Below are positions 25,568-34,882 of a stretch of DNA of 64,000 nucleotides, piece after piece. The translations under genes and the position numbers were made by a program. The stretch is from Lachnospiraceae bacterium (GTDB lineage Bacteria > Bacillota > Clostridia > Lachnospirales > Lachnospiraceae), in assembly GCA_016297945.1 (NCBI GenBank), contig JAEDFR010000002.1, positions 1-64,000 of the forward strand. Reading direction: 5' to 3'. Every line of letters starts with the position of its first letter. The stretch's first letter is position 1. The notes under the pieces are model-generated. The model searched no databases and was not told the origin of the DNA. It worked only from the letters and a program-made list of their open reading frames with translations.

Positions 25568-26680
25568 CTAACTGTATTTACGTACCCCCTGTAAACGAAT
25601 ATTTAATACAAACCCCATTCCGATATATAAACTTAACAGGGAGGTAAGACCATAGCTGACAAATGGTAATGGCAAACCGGTATTTGGCATCAATCCTGTT
25701 GCTACTGCAATATTCATAAAGCTTTGAAATCCAATAATTGTTGCCATACCAATACATATGACGGCACCTTCTATGTCAGGTGCCCTTTTGGCCACTAACA
25801 CACATTCTATAGCAATTAGCATTAATAGGATAATAACAACACAACCACCTACAAATCCCAATTCTTCACCAATTACAGCAAAAATAAAGTCTGTCTGTGG
25901 CTCTGAAATAAAATTACCGTTTTTGACTGATGCTATTTCGTTGTTATTCAAGCCTTTTCCGGTCAATCTACCGGAACCGATTGCTATTTTTGAATTGTAT
26001 TGCTGATAACCTTCCGTATTGACATACTCATCCGGATGTAACCAGGCCATGATACGATTTTGCTGATAATCTTTGATAATTTTCTGATCTTCCTGCAAAA
26101 TAAGAGATAATAATATAACTCCAATTGGAATAATAATTGCAAGTGCACCAAAAATAATTTTATAATTTAAACCACCGGCATACAATAATATGCAGAAAAT
26201 AATAATCAGCATGATACTTGTGGATAAGTCCGGTTGTTTGTATATAAGATACCACTGCGGAATGAATAATAATACCATAAAAAGGAGATTTTTAAAAGTA
26301 TTAAAGTGTTCCTTATGTTTCATAATATACTGTGCATAGAATAAAATCAATAATATTTTAGCAGTCTCAGAAGGCTGAAAACGAACACCTGCAATGGTAA
26401 TCCAGCGTTGGGCATTGTTAGAGGAATCTCCAATAAAGTTAACCAATAATAATAATCCGAAATTAAAAAAATAAATAATCCAGTAAAATCTCAAAAAAAT
26501 ATGATAATCAAATAAGGATAAAACAACCATCAAAAAAACACCGACAATCAATCCCATCATCTGCTTGGACTGAACCTCGGAATTAGCGCTGCCGATTGCT
26601 AAAATTCCAATGATGGAAATAGCAATCAGCATGACTACCAATTTGAAATTGTAATCAATTACGCGATATCGTTTAAACAC
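25568..26680 (-). CDS. rodA: rod shape-determining protein RodA (SEDS glycosyltransferase)
   Basis: Peptidoglycan polymerase of the SEDS family, working with PBP2 in the elongation complex. The 370-residue protein has about ten membrane segments. Hallmarks include RWITIAGVRFQPSE (about 92-105), KQPDLSTS and the C-terminal TGLPLPFVSYG. The very large extracellular loop near 215-265 carries GSGRLTGKG and FAVIGEELGFVG. It lies downstream of minE in the same train as its partner PBP2, which is the next-but-three gene upstream. Confidence 0.95.
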   Translation of the reverse strand: MFKRYRVIDYNFKLVVMLIAISIIGILAIGSANSEVQSKQMMGLIVGVFLMVVLSLFDYHIFLRFYWIIYFFNFGLLLLVNFIGDSSNNAQRWITIAGVRFQPSETAKILLILFYAQYIMKHKEHFNTFKNLLFMVLLFIPQWYLIYKQPDLSTSIMLIIIFCILLYAGGLNYKIIFGALAIIIPIGVILLSLILQEDQKIIKDYQQNRIMAWLHPDEYVNTEGYQQYNSKIAIGSGRLTGKGLNNNEIASVKNGNFISEPQTDFIFAVIGEELGFVGGCVVIILLMLIAIECVLVAKRAPDIEGAVICIGMATIIGFQSFMNIAVATGLMPNTGLPLPFVSYGLTSLLSLYIGMGFVLNIRLQGVRKYS

Positions 26681-26701
26681 AGTTTCTCTCCTACAGTTTC
26701 T

Positions 26702-26917
26702 TTACCAGAATACATTGATTTTTCGTTTTGAAAACTCTAATTCCAATGTACTGGTATCAATCTGCATATATTTACATAGTACTTTAGCAATTTCTTTTTT
26801 TATCATTTCCATAACTTCCGGCGAACAGTCGATACGATCCGAAATCAAGAGTATTTTTAATCGATCTTTTGCAATCTGGCTGGATTTTTTCTTTTTAAAA
26901 GACCACAAATTACGCAT
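26702..26917 (-). CDS. minE: cell division topological specificity factor MinE
   Basis: Stimulates the MinD ATPase and drives Min oscillation so that division occurs at mid-cell. At 71 residues it is short compared with the roughly 88 of E. coli MinE, but retains the basic MinD-interacting N-terminus (KDRLKILLISDR) and the EVMEMIKKEIAKVLCKYMQID core. It follows minD by 20 bases. The presence of MinE, not DivIVA-MinJ alone, implies an oscillating Min system. Confidence 0.92.
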   Translation of the reverse strand: MRNLWSFKKKKSSQIAKDRLKILLISDRIDCSPEVMEMIKKEIAKVLCKYMQIDTSTLELEFSKRKINVFW

Positions 26918-26937
26918 AATGAATACCTCCCTGACAA

Positions 26938-27729
26938 TTAGACTTTTTGAAAAATACCGTTTAACCGAAACCAGATAGATTTCTCTTTTTCGGGAGAATA
27001 CAAAGGGATCTCTTCGCCAAGTATTCGTTTACAAATATTCATGTATGCTTTTCCTGCCGGTGTATCCGTGCAGACTAATGGCTCTCCGTGATTGGTTGAG
27101 ATGACAATATTTTCATCATCATAGATGGCACCAATTAAATGTATGGATAATATATCAACAACATCATCAATACTCATCATATCCCCACGTTTTATCATTT
27201 CGGGACGCAACCGATTGATAACTAAATCAACTTGTCCCATTTCATATGCATTTAATAAACCAATGATACGGTCTGCATCCCGTATGGCTGAAACTTCCGG
27301 TGTTGTTACAACAATGGCTCTGTCAGCACCTGCTATCGCATTTTTAAATCCTTGCTCAATACCTGCTGGACAATCTAAGATAATGTAATCAAACTGTTCT
27401 TTTAATTGCTTTGTCAGTTTTTTCATCTGCTCAGGATTGACTGCATCTTTATCTCTTGTCTGTGCACTTGGAAGTAAACTCAAACCGGGATAACGCTTGT
27501 CCTTGATTAAAGCTTGCTTAATTCTGCAGTTTCCTTCAATGACATCAACCAGATTATAAACAATCCGATTTTCCAGTCCTAATACAACATCCAAGTTGCG
27601 TAATCCGATGTCTGTATCAATTAAAACAACTTTTTTTCCCAAAACGGCAAGACCCGTTCCGATGTTTGCACTTGTTGTGGTTTTTCCAACACCACCTTTA
27701 CCTGATGTGACGACAATTACTTCACTCAT
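26938..27729 (-). CDS. minD: septum site-determining ATPase MinD
   Basis: Membrane-associated ParA-type ATPase of the Min system. The 263 residues contain the deviant Walker A motif GKGGVGKTTTSANIG (10-24), DTDIGLRNLDVVLGLENR, the Walker B IILDCPAGIE and a C-terminal amphipathic membrane-targeting helix (about 250-263, IWFRLNGIFQKV). It lies between minC and minE. Confidence 0.97.
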   Translation of the reverse strand: MSEVIVVTSGKGGVGKTTTSANIGTGLAVLGKKVVLIDTDIGLRNLDVVLGLENRIVYNLVDVIEGNCRIKQALIKDKRYPGLSLLPSAQTRDKDAVNPEQMKKLTKQLKEQFDYIILDCPAGIEQGFKNAIAGADRAIVVTTPEVSAIRDADRIIGLLNAYEMGQVDLVINRLRPEMIKRGDMMSIDDVVDILSIHLIGAIYDDENIVISTNHGEPLVCTDTPAGKAYMNICKRILGEEIPLYSPEKEKSIWFRLNGIFQKV

Positions 27730-27765
27730 AAAAAACCTCCGATTTTCATCATCGTCCCCCGAAAT

Positions 27766-28461
27766 TTAATAATAATTATATTCCGGTAATTCTTTGGTAA
27801 AGTCCAGTTCCGAAAATGTAAATTTGTCTTTTTTTATGTAGGCAATTTTCGGCTGTTTTCTATTTAATGTAAATAACTCCTTTTTATCTTTTTGGTATTT
27901 TACCTTTCCAATCTTTAAGTTTTCGGGTGAAAACTCCAATGCCGCAATAAAACGGTTTTGATCTTCTTTTCTGCCGGCAAAAACAGTACCATAAATTGTA
28001 CCCAAAACAATCACATTGCCTTTTGCAAACACAGCGGCTCCTTTTTGGACATCTCCCAACACAATGACATTTCCTTCGGTTTCTAAAGAAAAGCCGTCTT
28101 TTAAATTTCCCTTATAAAACTGAAAACATCCACTTTTATTTTTTGGAGGCTCCTCAACTGGTTTCTTTTCTATTTCTTCCAGTAATTTGGAAAAATAGAC
28201 ATCATCATTTTTATTTGTACATACCACACAAATGATGTTTATCTGGCTGACTTTGGTTATTACCTCTGTCAGAGCTTCAATTTCCGCATCCGTTAAACTG
28301 CGTCCTTCAAAACGAAGTACAATAGACGCATTTTTGAAAAAGGAAGCGGTCTTTTCAAAACTATTTTTTGTATCTTGCAGAATTTTTTCAAAATCAGGTT
28401 CTTCAGACAGTTTTACGGAAATACCATTTGGAAAGCTTTTAATAACTACATTTCCGCTCAT
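27766..28461 (-). CDS. minC: septum site-determining protein MinC
   Basis: FtsZ polymerisation inhibitor targeted to membrane by MinD. The 231-residue protein has a divergent N-terminal FtsZ-binding domain (about 1-100) and the conserved C-terminal beta-helix (about 125-190: GNVIVLGDVQKGAAVFAKGN, VLGTIYGTVFAG) that dimerises and binds MinD. A longer reading to 28521 is open, but ATG 28461 follows AGGAGGT and gives the normal opening MSGNVVIKS. The gap to minD is 36 bases. Confidence 0.93.
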   Translation of the reverse strand: MSGNVVIKSFPNGISVKLSEEPDFEKILQDTKNSFEKTASFFKNASIVLRFEGRSLTDAEIEALTEVITKVSQINIICVVCTNKNDDVYFSKLLEEIEKKPVEEPPKNKSGCFQFYKGNLKDGFSLETEGNVIVLGDVQKGAAVFAKGNVIVLGTIYGTVFAGRKEDQNRFIAALEFSPENLKIGKVKYQKDKKELFTLNRKQPKIAYIKKDKFTFSELDFTKELPEYNYY

Positions 28462-28471
28462 TGTATACCTC

Positions 28472-31330
28472 CTAATCTGTATTTGAAATATTCGTATTGG
28501 TATCCGTTGCCGTTCCGTCAATCAGTTCATCAACATTTTCAAGGCGATAATAATACTTGTAAATGTCCTGTGTCAGTTGTGCTGCAAAATCAGAAGCATA
28601 TCCGAATGCAATACGTGTAGTTACACTGATTTCCGGACTTTCATAAGGAGCATAACTAACAAAAAGTGCATGGTTTGGTCTGCTCTTATTCTCCTGGGCA
28701 GTACCTGTTTTTCCTGCCACACGGATTTTCATTCCTTCATAATAACTTTTTGATTCAACTACCCTGCGCATACCGGCATGAATCGCGTTCCATGTTGATA
28801 AATCAAAAGAAATTGTATTTCGTACCGTCGGATTAAAATCTTCTAAAATATTCCCGCTCGAATCGGTTACTTTATCTAACAGACTGAGATTATAACATGT
28901 TCCGCTGTTTGCCACTGTAGTAACATATCTGGCCAGTCCGATGGTTGTGTAGTTGTTGGTACCCTGTCCGATTGCAGAACGGATCGAGTCCGTATCGGAT
29001 ACTTTTGGTGCTTCTTCTGTAATTTCAACGCCGGATTTATCAGATAAACCGAATTGATCCGCATAATATGCCAGCTTTTCAAGACCAAGTTCGGAATTGT
29101 AAACGCCATTTGAAAAACCAAGACGATATCCCATTTCATAAAAGAAATAGTTACATGAATTTTCAATAGCACCGGATACTGTCAAAGAACCATGTGCAGA
29201 TGGATAAATCCAGCATTTTGCTGCCGGAGATATTGTTTCCCAGATACCATGACATGTTATTGTCTCACCGTTTGTAACAACGCCTTCTTCTAAAGATGCA
29301 GCTGCAGTTACCATTTTAAAGGTTGAACCGGGTGCCGAAGTCTGTTGAGTCGCATAATCCCATAAAGGACGAGATAAATCGGAGTTCAAACGTGCATAGT
29401 ATTCCGAGTTGTTGATACGATTATTATCATATCCCGGATAAGAAACCAATGCTAAAATCTCTCCGTTGTTTACATTCGTAATTACAACCGAACCGGAACA
29501 AGGGTCTAATGCAAGCTGTGCCGGTGTTATTTCCAGATTGGAAATCTTTCCCAGAATAAAGTTGTATGGGCTAATGGTTCCATTTTCAACGGTTGCTCTT
29601 TCAGCAGCTGTACCGGTTATTATTCCCTGATCATATAACAATAAACAAATGGATTTTCCGGACACCGAATTATCTGCAATCATATATTTATATAACTTTT
29701 TATGAAAAGCATTACTTGTAATTAAGGAATTAAATAATTCATTTTGTATAGCCTGATAAATTTCCTCTGAATCAGAGTATTGTTTTTCCAGTTCCAATTT
29801 TGAAATATCAATCCAATTCATAGCTATCAGATGTAATAAATACTCTTTTAAACTGATAGTTTCATCTGTATGCCATGCTATATATACCGGATCATTTTTA
29901 TCAATTTCATTTGAAAGAACAATCCCTTTTTCGGAAAGTAAAGAGGTAATATACAATTGATATACCTGATATTCTTTTGAAAGCCGGTCATATGGTTGAG
30001 GATTTTCATTTAACATTGATTTTAAAGTGGATAAAACCTGATTTTGTTTCATTTCAAAAGAGGCATAAACACTTTTTTCCAATTCCGTAGCGTCATCATG
30101 AGAAAAGTGCTCAATATCAATGATACTGTTATTAATCAATGCAAAATATACATCATCAATCGGAATGACAATACTACTGGCCGTTGCATTTTCAGGCGCT
30201 GTATATTCTTTAATATTTCGTATCTTTGAAACTAAGATACCTGCAATTTTTTGCTCAAGTAAGTTATAAACAGCTTTCTGTAAATCTTTATCTATTGTCA
30301 GATATACATCATTTCCTGCACTTGGTTCCTTTCGATTACTGGTTTCAATAACCTTACCCATGTTGTTAACATATACGGTTTCTGAACCTTTTTTACCCTG
30401 CAAATAGGATTCCATATAAGATTCAACACCGGCCTTTCCGATGATATCCGTAGAAATATATGAATCATTTTCGGTTGAGAGTTCTTCCAATTCGGTTTGC
30501 GATATCTTACCGGTATATCCAATAACATGTGAAAAATATACACCATCTACATATTTGCGGATCGTATCTTCTTCAATGGAAACACCGTCTAAGCTTGCGG
30601 CATTTTCCATGACAACCGCAACGGTTTCATCTGACACATCGGTTGCTACAGTTGTTGCAATATACTTTTGGAAACTGTTTAAACTCATTGCATAACGGAT
30701 ATTAATGATTTTTAATAACATTTCCTTGCTATACCCTTTACCGACATGAAAGATACTTTTATGATTATTCGGAACGGCATATTCACCGATTGCAAACTTA
30801 CTTTTTCCGGCAAGGTAATTAATAACATCATCTGCTGTTGAAGTTTTTTCTGCATAAGACATATCATCAATATACTTTTTGCCATAGACATCAGCTAAAA
30901 AACGCTGTTGCTGCGTTCCGCTGACAGCAAATTGATATTCTCCGTTATCGCCGATAATAATATTAAAATCCATGACAATGGAATCACCATTTTCCTCAAT
31001 CATCCCAATCAAAGTTGAAATGGTTTTATTCAGACGTTCGTTTTTGTTGCTACCGGATTCATATACATCTTCAATGGTAACGGAATATGCAAGTTCATTA
31101 TATGCAAGCAATTCTCCTTTGCGGTCATATATTTTTCCGCGTGTACTGGGAATGTTTCGTTCTTTTTTGATTTTCAGTGTAAATTCATTTAAATAAGATT
31201 CGCCATTTACAATCTGTAAATTGAAAATACGGTAAATTAATACGAAACCTAAAACGCAAAACATCAGAATTAAAATAAAGTACCTGGAAGTTATGAAATT
31301 AATGATGGAATCTCTGATTTTCTTAAACAA
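28472..31330 (-). CDS. penicillin-binding protein 2 (elongation transpeptidase) with large insertion
   Basis: Class B penicillin-binding protein, the transpeptidase partner of RodA. At 952 residues it is far longer than the 600-700 usual for PBP2. One N-terminal membrane span (about 15-35) precedes the dimerisation domain (STRGKIYDRKGELLAYNE at 62-79; TDIIGKAGVESYMES at about 294-308). The transpeptidase motifs are S669-T-F-K672, S725-C-N727 and KTG near residue 875. An insertion of about 245 residues (about 361-606) separates LTIDKDLQKAVYNLLEQ from GSVVITNVNNGEILALVS, two segments that are normally near each other. It follows mreD with an eight-base overlap. Confidence 0.93.
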   Translation of the reverse strand: MFKKIRDSIINFITSRYFILILMFCVLGFVLIYRIFNLQIVNGESYLNEFTLKIKKERNIPSTRGKIYDRKGELLAYNELAYSVTIEDVYESGSNKNERLNKTISTLIGMIEENGDSIVMDFNIIIGDNGEYQFAVSGTQQQRFLADVYGKKYIDDMSYAEKTSTADDVINYLAGKSKFAIGEYAVPNNHKSIFHVGKGYSKEMLLKIINIRYAMSLNSFQKYIATTVATDVSDETVAVVMENAASLDGVSIEEDTIRKYVDGVYFSHVIGYTGKISQTELEELSTENDSYISTDIIGKAGVESYMESYLQGKKGSETVYVNNMGKVIETSNRKEPSAGNDVYLTIDKDLQKAVYNLLEQKIAGILVSKIRNIKEYTAPENATASSIVIPIDDVYFALINNSIIDIEHFSHDDATELEKSVYASFEMKQNQVLSTLKSMLNENPQPYDRLSKEYQVYQLYITSLLSEKGIVLSNEIDKNDPVYIAWHTDETISLKEYLLHLIAMNWIDISKLELEKQYSDSEEIYQAIQNELFNSLITSNAFHKKLYKYMIADNSVSGKSICLLLYDQGIITGTAAERATVENGTISPYNFILGKISNLEITPAQLALDPCSGSVVITNVNNGEILALVSYPGYDNNRINNSEYYARLNSDLSRPLWDYATQQTSAPGSTFKMVTAAASLEEGVVTNGETITCHGIWETISPAAKCWIYPSAHGSLTVSGAIENSCNYFFYEMGYRLGFSNGVYNSELGLEKLAYYADQFGLSDKSGVEITEEAPKVSDTDSIRSAIGQGTNNYTTIGLARYVTTVANSGTCYNLSLLDKVTDSSGNILEDFNPTVRNTISFDLSTWNAIHAGMRRVVESKSYYEGMKIRVAGKTGTAQENKSRPNHALFVSYAPYESPEISVTTRIAFGYASDFAAQLTQDIYKYYYRLENVDELIDGTATDTNTNISNTD

Positions 31331-31841
31331 TTTCGCTTCTGCTCTTTCTCTCGTTACTTACAAACAGTTTATAAAATAATGTTCTTGTAAGGAAAAAAAC
31401 AATTGTTAACAAAATGGTATAAACCGTTTCCGGAATAATAATATTTAGCAGATAGTAGGTAAAATGAAATCTGCCACGAAGTAAAAAAGTAAGCAGATAA
31501 TAAGTTAGTCCATAAACAAAATCACTGCATCCAACCAACAAAATCTGCAATTTTAATTCATCCTTGTAGAACATTCTTTTGAAAAAACCGTTAAAATAGC
31601 CAATATACATGTATAACAAGGCATGAAAACCAAGTATGACAGAGAAGAAAATATCAACCAAAAGCCCTGCAAAAAAACCGGCTAAAACTCCGGCTTTTTT
31701 TCCTTTTACGAAACCGAAAGAGGATACGGTTATCAGTAATAAGTTAGGAACAATATTACCAAACGAAATATAACGGCATATGGTATTTTGTAAAATAAAA
31801 CTGGCAATTACAATAATTGCGGAAAAAATGATATTTTTCAT
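31323..31841 (-). CDS. mreD: rod shape-determining protein MreD
   Basis: A 172-residue membrane protein of the elongation complex with about five hydrophobic segments. Sequence is divergent as usual for MreD, but FILQNTICRYISFGNIVPNLL, GKKAGVLAGFFAGLLVDIFFS and its position between mreC and PBP2 support the call. It overlaps the PBP2 start by eight bases and lies five bases after mreC. Confidence 0.9.
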   Translation of the reverse strand: MKNIIFSAIIVIASFILQNTICRYISFGNIVPNLLLITVSSFGFVKGKKAGVLAGFFAGLLVDIFFSVILGFHALLYMYIGYFNGFFKRMFYKDELKLQILLVGCSDFVYGLTYYLLTFLLRGRFHFTYYLLNIIIPETVYTILLTIVFFLTRTLFYKLFVSNERKSRSEIV

Positions 31842-31846
31842 AGGTC

Positions 31847-32710
31847 TTATTCTTCATTCTTTGTTTTCTGCTTTAAATCCAATATAATTAATACTTCATC
31901 CATATGTTCAAAATCTGCAGCCGGTGTTAAGGTGCCGGAATGTGTCAGGTTATTGGAATCTGATTCGATGGAAGTAATATATCCGATTAATAAGCCGGGA
32001 AGATACTTGTCACTGATATTGGAAGTGACAATCTTATCCCCTTCCTTAACTTTTTCGTCTGAATCAATTAACTTACTGAAACTGATTTTATTTTGATTCA
32101 TAAGTTCCAGATTACCGGATACAATCATATTATCGCCAGAAGCTAAAGTCATTCCGCTGACATTGCTGCTATCATCTATAATGGATGTAACTCGTGCCCA
32201 GTTTGTTCCAACCTCTGTTACAATACCAACCAGTCCACTTCCGGACATTACATTCATATCTACTTCTATGCCGTCATTCTTACCTTTATCGATCGTAAAA
32301 GAATGAAACCAGTTGCCGGAATTTTTGCCAATGACTTTTGCACCGACTTTTTGATATTCAGCATATTCCTGATCCAGTAAATACAGGGATCTTAAATTGT
32401 TTAATTCATATTTCTCCTGCGTTAAGTTATTATTTTCAATGGTTAGTTTATCGATTTGCTCCTGAAGTTCTTTGTTTTTCTGTAATAAATCCCGTATCTG
32501 GACCAATTCTTCCGAACGATCTGAAAGATAACCTCCTGCTTCCGATATTCCTTTTTGAAAAGGAATGGTAATGAATCCGGAAATCTCTGCAAGTGTTCCG
32601 GTAAATAAGTCCGTAGTAAAGGTAATTGCCATCAATAACACACAAAGCCCCGTTAAAATCAGAAGCAGATATTTACTTTGAAGCGTAAAATGATTCCGCC
32701 GTCTATTCAT
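31847..32710 (-). CDS. mreC: rod shape-determining protein MreC
   Basis: A 287-residue single-pass protein that bridges MreB and PBP2. It has a basic N-terminus, one membrane span (about 10-32), a coiled coil (about 70-108, ELVQIRDLLQKNKELQEQID) and the beta-rich domain (AKVIGKNSGNWFHSFTIDKG; MSGSGLVGIVTEVG; DKIVTSNISDKYLPGLLIGYI). It touches the mreB stop by one base. Confidence 0.95.
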   Translation of the reverse strand: MNRRRNHFTLQSKYLLLILTGLCVLLMAITFTTDLFTGTLAEISGFITIPFQKGISEAGGYLSDRSEELVQIRDLLQKNKELQEQIDKLTIENNNLTQEKYELNNLRSLYLLDQEYAEYQKVGAKVIGKNSGNWFHSFTIDKGKNDGIEVDMNVMSGSGLVGIVTEVGTNWARVTSIIDDSSNVSGMTLASGDNMIVSGNLELMNQNKISFSKLIDSDEKVKEGDKIVTSNISDKYLPGLLIGYITSIESDSNNLTHSGTLTPAADFEHMDEVLIILDLKQKTKNEE

Positions 32711-33726
32711 TATTTTCCTCCGTTTTGTGCATCATAAGTATATGCAACTGACTGGAATTTCGGTTCGTTGATGACTCTTGACAAACCACAAGCCACACTG
32801 CCAATCGGATCGTCAGCGAGGTTTACTTTTAATCCTGTTCCTTTAGCCATAAGCTCGTCCAAATGTGATAACTGACTGGATCCACCGGTAAGATAAATAC
32901 CGCGCCTAAAAATGTCAGCACCAAGCTCCGGTGGCGTTTTTTCTAATATTACTTTTACCTGCTCAATAATAGTATTCATGTGCTCAAGTAAAGCATTTGT
33001 AACAAGCGTTGTAGGAATTTCGCGTTCTACAGGCAAGCCGGTAACAATATCTCTGCCATATACAACCGCATTGCTGTTTTCTTCTTCCAGAGATTTTAAA
33101 GATATTTTAACTTTTTCTGCGGTTTTTTGACCAATCAGAAGATTAAACTCCGTACGAACAGCATTACGGATTGCATCATCAAATTTTTGACCACCCAATT
33201 TTATCATTTTACTTAATACGATACCGCCTAAAGACAAGATGGAAATTTCAGTTGTATGAAAACCAATATCGACAACAAGCACACCCTGAGAATTTTTTAC
33301 ATCAATGTCCATACCAAGACCATCTGCAATGGCTTTTTTTACAACCATAATATTTTTGGCTTTGATATTGGCATTTTTAATCAGGTCATGAAATGCCTTT
33401 TTTTCTACTTCTGTTACATCATGCGGAACTGCAATATAGTAATCAGCAGGTTTAATATTACCATCCGAAAGATCACTGATAAAACATTTTACCAGCGTCT
33501 GCATATTGTTGATATCAGCAATCACACCGTTATTCAGAGGATAAGAAATCTGAATAAATTCCGGTGCTTTTTCATACATTTCAAAAGCAGGATCGCCATA
33601 TGCAAATAAAATATCTTTTCTTTCAATGGCAATCATATTTTTAGCGGTAAAAATGCCCTTATTTCCTTTTGCATAAATTTTAATATTGTTGGTACCTAAA
33701 TCAATACCATAAGCACAAGAAGCCAT
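32710..33726 (-). CDS. mreB: actin-like rod shape protein MreB
   Basis: Bacterial actin of 338 residues that organises lateral wall growth. Actin-fold signatures are present: IDLGTNNIKIYAKGNKGI (phosphate 1), GVLVVDIGFHTTEISILSLG (phosphate 2) and GIYLTGGSSQLSHLDELM (adenosine). It is more divergent than the MreB of Bacillus (for example ADYYIAVPHDVTEVEKKAF in place of the usual VPSGITEVE), which may indicate an MreB-like paralogue. First of the mreBCD set, 28 bases after radC. Confidence 0.92.
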   Translation of the reverse strand: MASCAYGIDLGTNNIKIYAKGNKGIFTAKNMIAIERKDILFAYGDPAFEMYEKAPEFIQISYPLNNGVIADINNMQTLVKCFISDLSDGNIKPADYYIAVPHDVTEVEKKAFHDLIKNANIKAKNIMVVKKAIADGLGMDIDVKNSQGVLVVDIGFHTTEISILSLGGIVLSKMIKLGGQKFDDAIRNAVRTEFNLLIGQKTAEKVKISLKSLEEENSNAVVYGRDIVTGLPVEREIPTTLVTNALLEHMNTIIEQVKVILEKTPPELGADIFRRGIYLTGGSSQLSHLDELMAKGTGLKVNLADDPIGSVACGLSRVINEPKFQSVAYTYDAQNGGK

Positions 33727-33754
33727 ATTCCCGTACTCCTTTCTCCGGTAAAAA

Positions 33755-34444
33755 TCATGTAATTAAATTATTTTCCTTAAAACTATAGTAACAATTATCT
33801 CCGATAATGATATGATCTAATAACGGTATATCCATCAATTTGGATGCCTGAAAAATGCGCTCTGTCACTTCTATGTCGGCACTGCTTGGAGATGCATTTC
33901 CACTGGGATGATTATGCAGTAAAACCAGATAAACCGCTTTGGCATTTAATGCTTCCATAAATATTTCACGACTGGATACAATGGATACATTAACACTACC
34001 AATGCTGATAATAACTTCTCGAATCAGCTTCATGGAACCATCCAAAAATATACAAAGACAATTCTCTTTTTCTTCATGTCTCAAGCTTTCCATATAATAA
34101 GTTGCAAATTCCTGTGGCGAATGAAAAGAAATTTTGTGATTGTAATTGCTCATAACAATACGTCTGGATAATTCTGCGATGCATTTAAGTTTAATCGCTT
34201 TTACTTCTCCGATTCCGTTAACCTGCATAATATCCTTTAGGGATAAATGATACAAACCGGACAGACCATAGGGACCGGCTAATTCTAGAACTTCTTTTGC
34301 CAAAGTAATGGCATCGGCTCCCTTTCGTCCGGTTCTTAGAATAACTGCTAATAATTCTGCATCAGACAAGGCCTGTGCACCGGCATATAAAAATCGGTCA
34401 TAAGGCCTTTCGGAAAATTTTTCAATGCTATTATTTTGTTTCAT
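33755..34444 (-). CDS. radC: RadC/MPN(+) family protein
   Basis: A 229-residue protein with a helix-hairpin-helix region (about 70-95, DIMQVNGIGEVKAIKLKC) and a JAB1/MPN+ metalloprotease-like domain holding FMEALNAKAVYLVLLHNHPSG and DIPLLDHIIIGDNCYYSF, i.e. the HxH-x(n)-D zinc site. The family was once tied to DNA repair; its real role is unknown. ATG 34444 follows GAGGA; a longer reading to 34480 exists. Its place ahead of mreB is conserved in Firmicutes. Confidence 0.94.
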   Translation of the reverse strand: MKQNNSIEKFSERPYDRFLYAGAQALSDAELLAVILRTGRKGADAITLAKEVLELAGPYGLSGLYHLSLKDIMQVNGIGEVKAIKLKCIAELSRRIVMSNYNHKISFHSPQEFATYYMESLRHEEKENCLCIFLDGSMKLIREVIISIGSVNVSIVSSREIFMEALNAKAVYLVLLHNHPSGNASPSSADIEVTERIFQASKLMDIPLLDHIIIGDNCYYSFKENNLIT

Positions 34445-34483
34445 AAAAATCCTCACGCATATCTCTCCGCGCAAAGACACATC

Positions 34484-34723
34484 CTAAATGAAGCGATAGA
34501 TGATAATCGCAATCATAACACCAATAATGCTCCCAATAGTAATATTAATGGTTAAACCAAACGTTAAAACCATAATCCCCAAATCTAAAACCACGGGAGA
34601 AGTCAAACCAAACGTCTGACCAAAATTTAAGAAGGTATTCGGAAAAAGATGGCCGATAAAACCACCGATGACAATGCCTGCAAGAATTAACAAAAAGCAG
34701 GCCCAACTGTTTTTGTTTTTCAT
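34484..34723 (-). CDS. DUF4321 small membrane protein
   Basis: A 79-residue hydrophobic protein with two membrane segments (about 7-25 and 45-76) joined by GHLFPNTFLNFGQTFGLTSP, the pattern of DUF4321 proteins found upstream of radC/mreB in Clostridia. Function unknown. AGGAGG lies at the correct distance before the ATG. It is the first gene of the envelope train. Confidence 0.8.
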   Translation of the reverse strand: MKNKNSWACFLLILAGIVIGGFIGHLFPNTFLNFGQTFGLTSPVVLDLGIMVLTFGLTINITIGSIIGVMIAIIIYRFI

Positions 34724-34783
34724 AAAACCTCCTGTTTCTTTTGTACATATTTTGCACTTTAAAAAACTTTTTGTAATAAAATC

Positions 34784-34811
34784 AGTAAAAACTATATCTT
34801 GTGTTTTTACT
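34784..34811 (-). terminator. hairpin upstream of the DUF4321 gene
   Basis: AGTAAAAAC (34784-34792) pairs with GTTTTTACT (34803-34811). On the minus strand TGATTTTATT follows. It lies between the methionine gamma-lyase-like gene and the envelope train and probably separates the two transcripts; the stem is AT-rich. Confidence 0.55.
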
Positions 34812-34882
34812 ATTGTATCTTACCACATAAGCAAAATAGTGTATACTTCTTTTCATGTTTTTTTTTCGACTCTCAGATTAGA

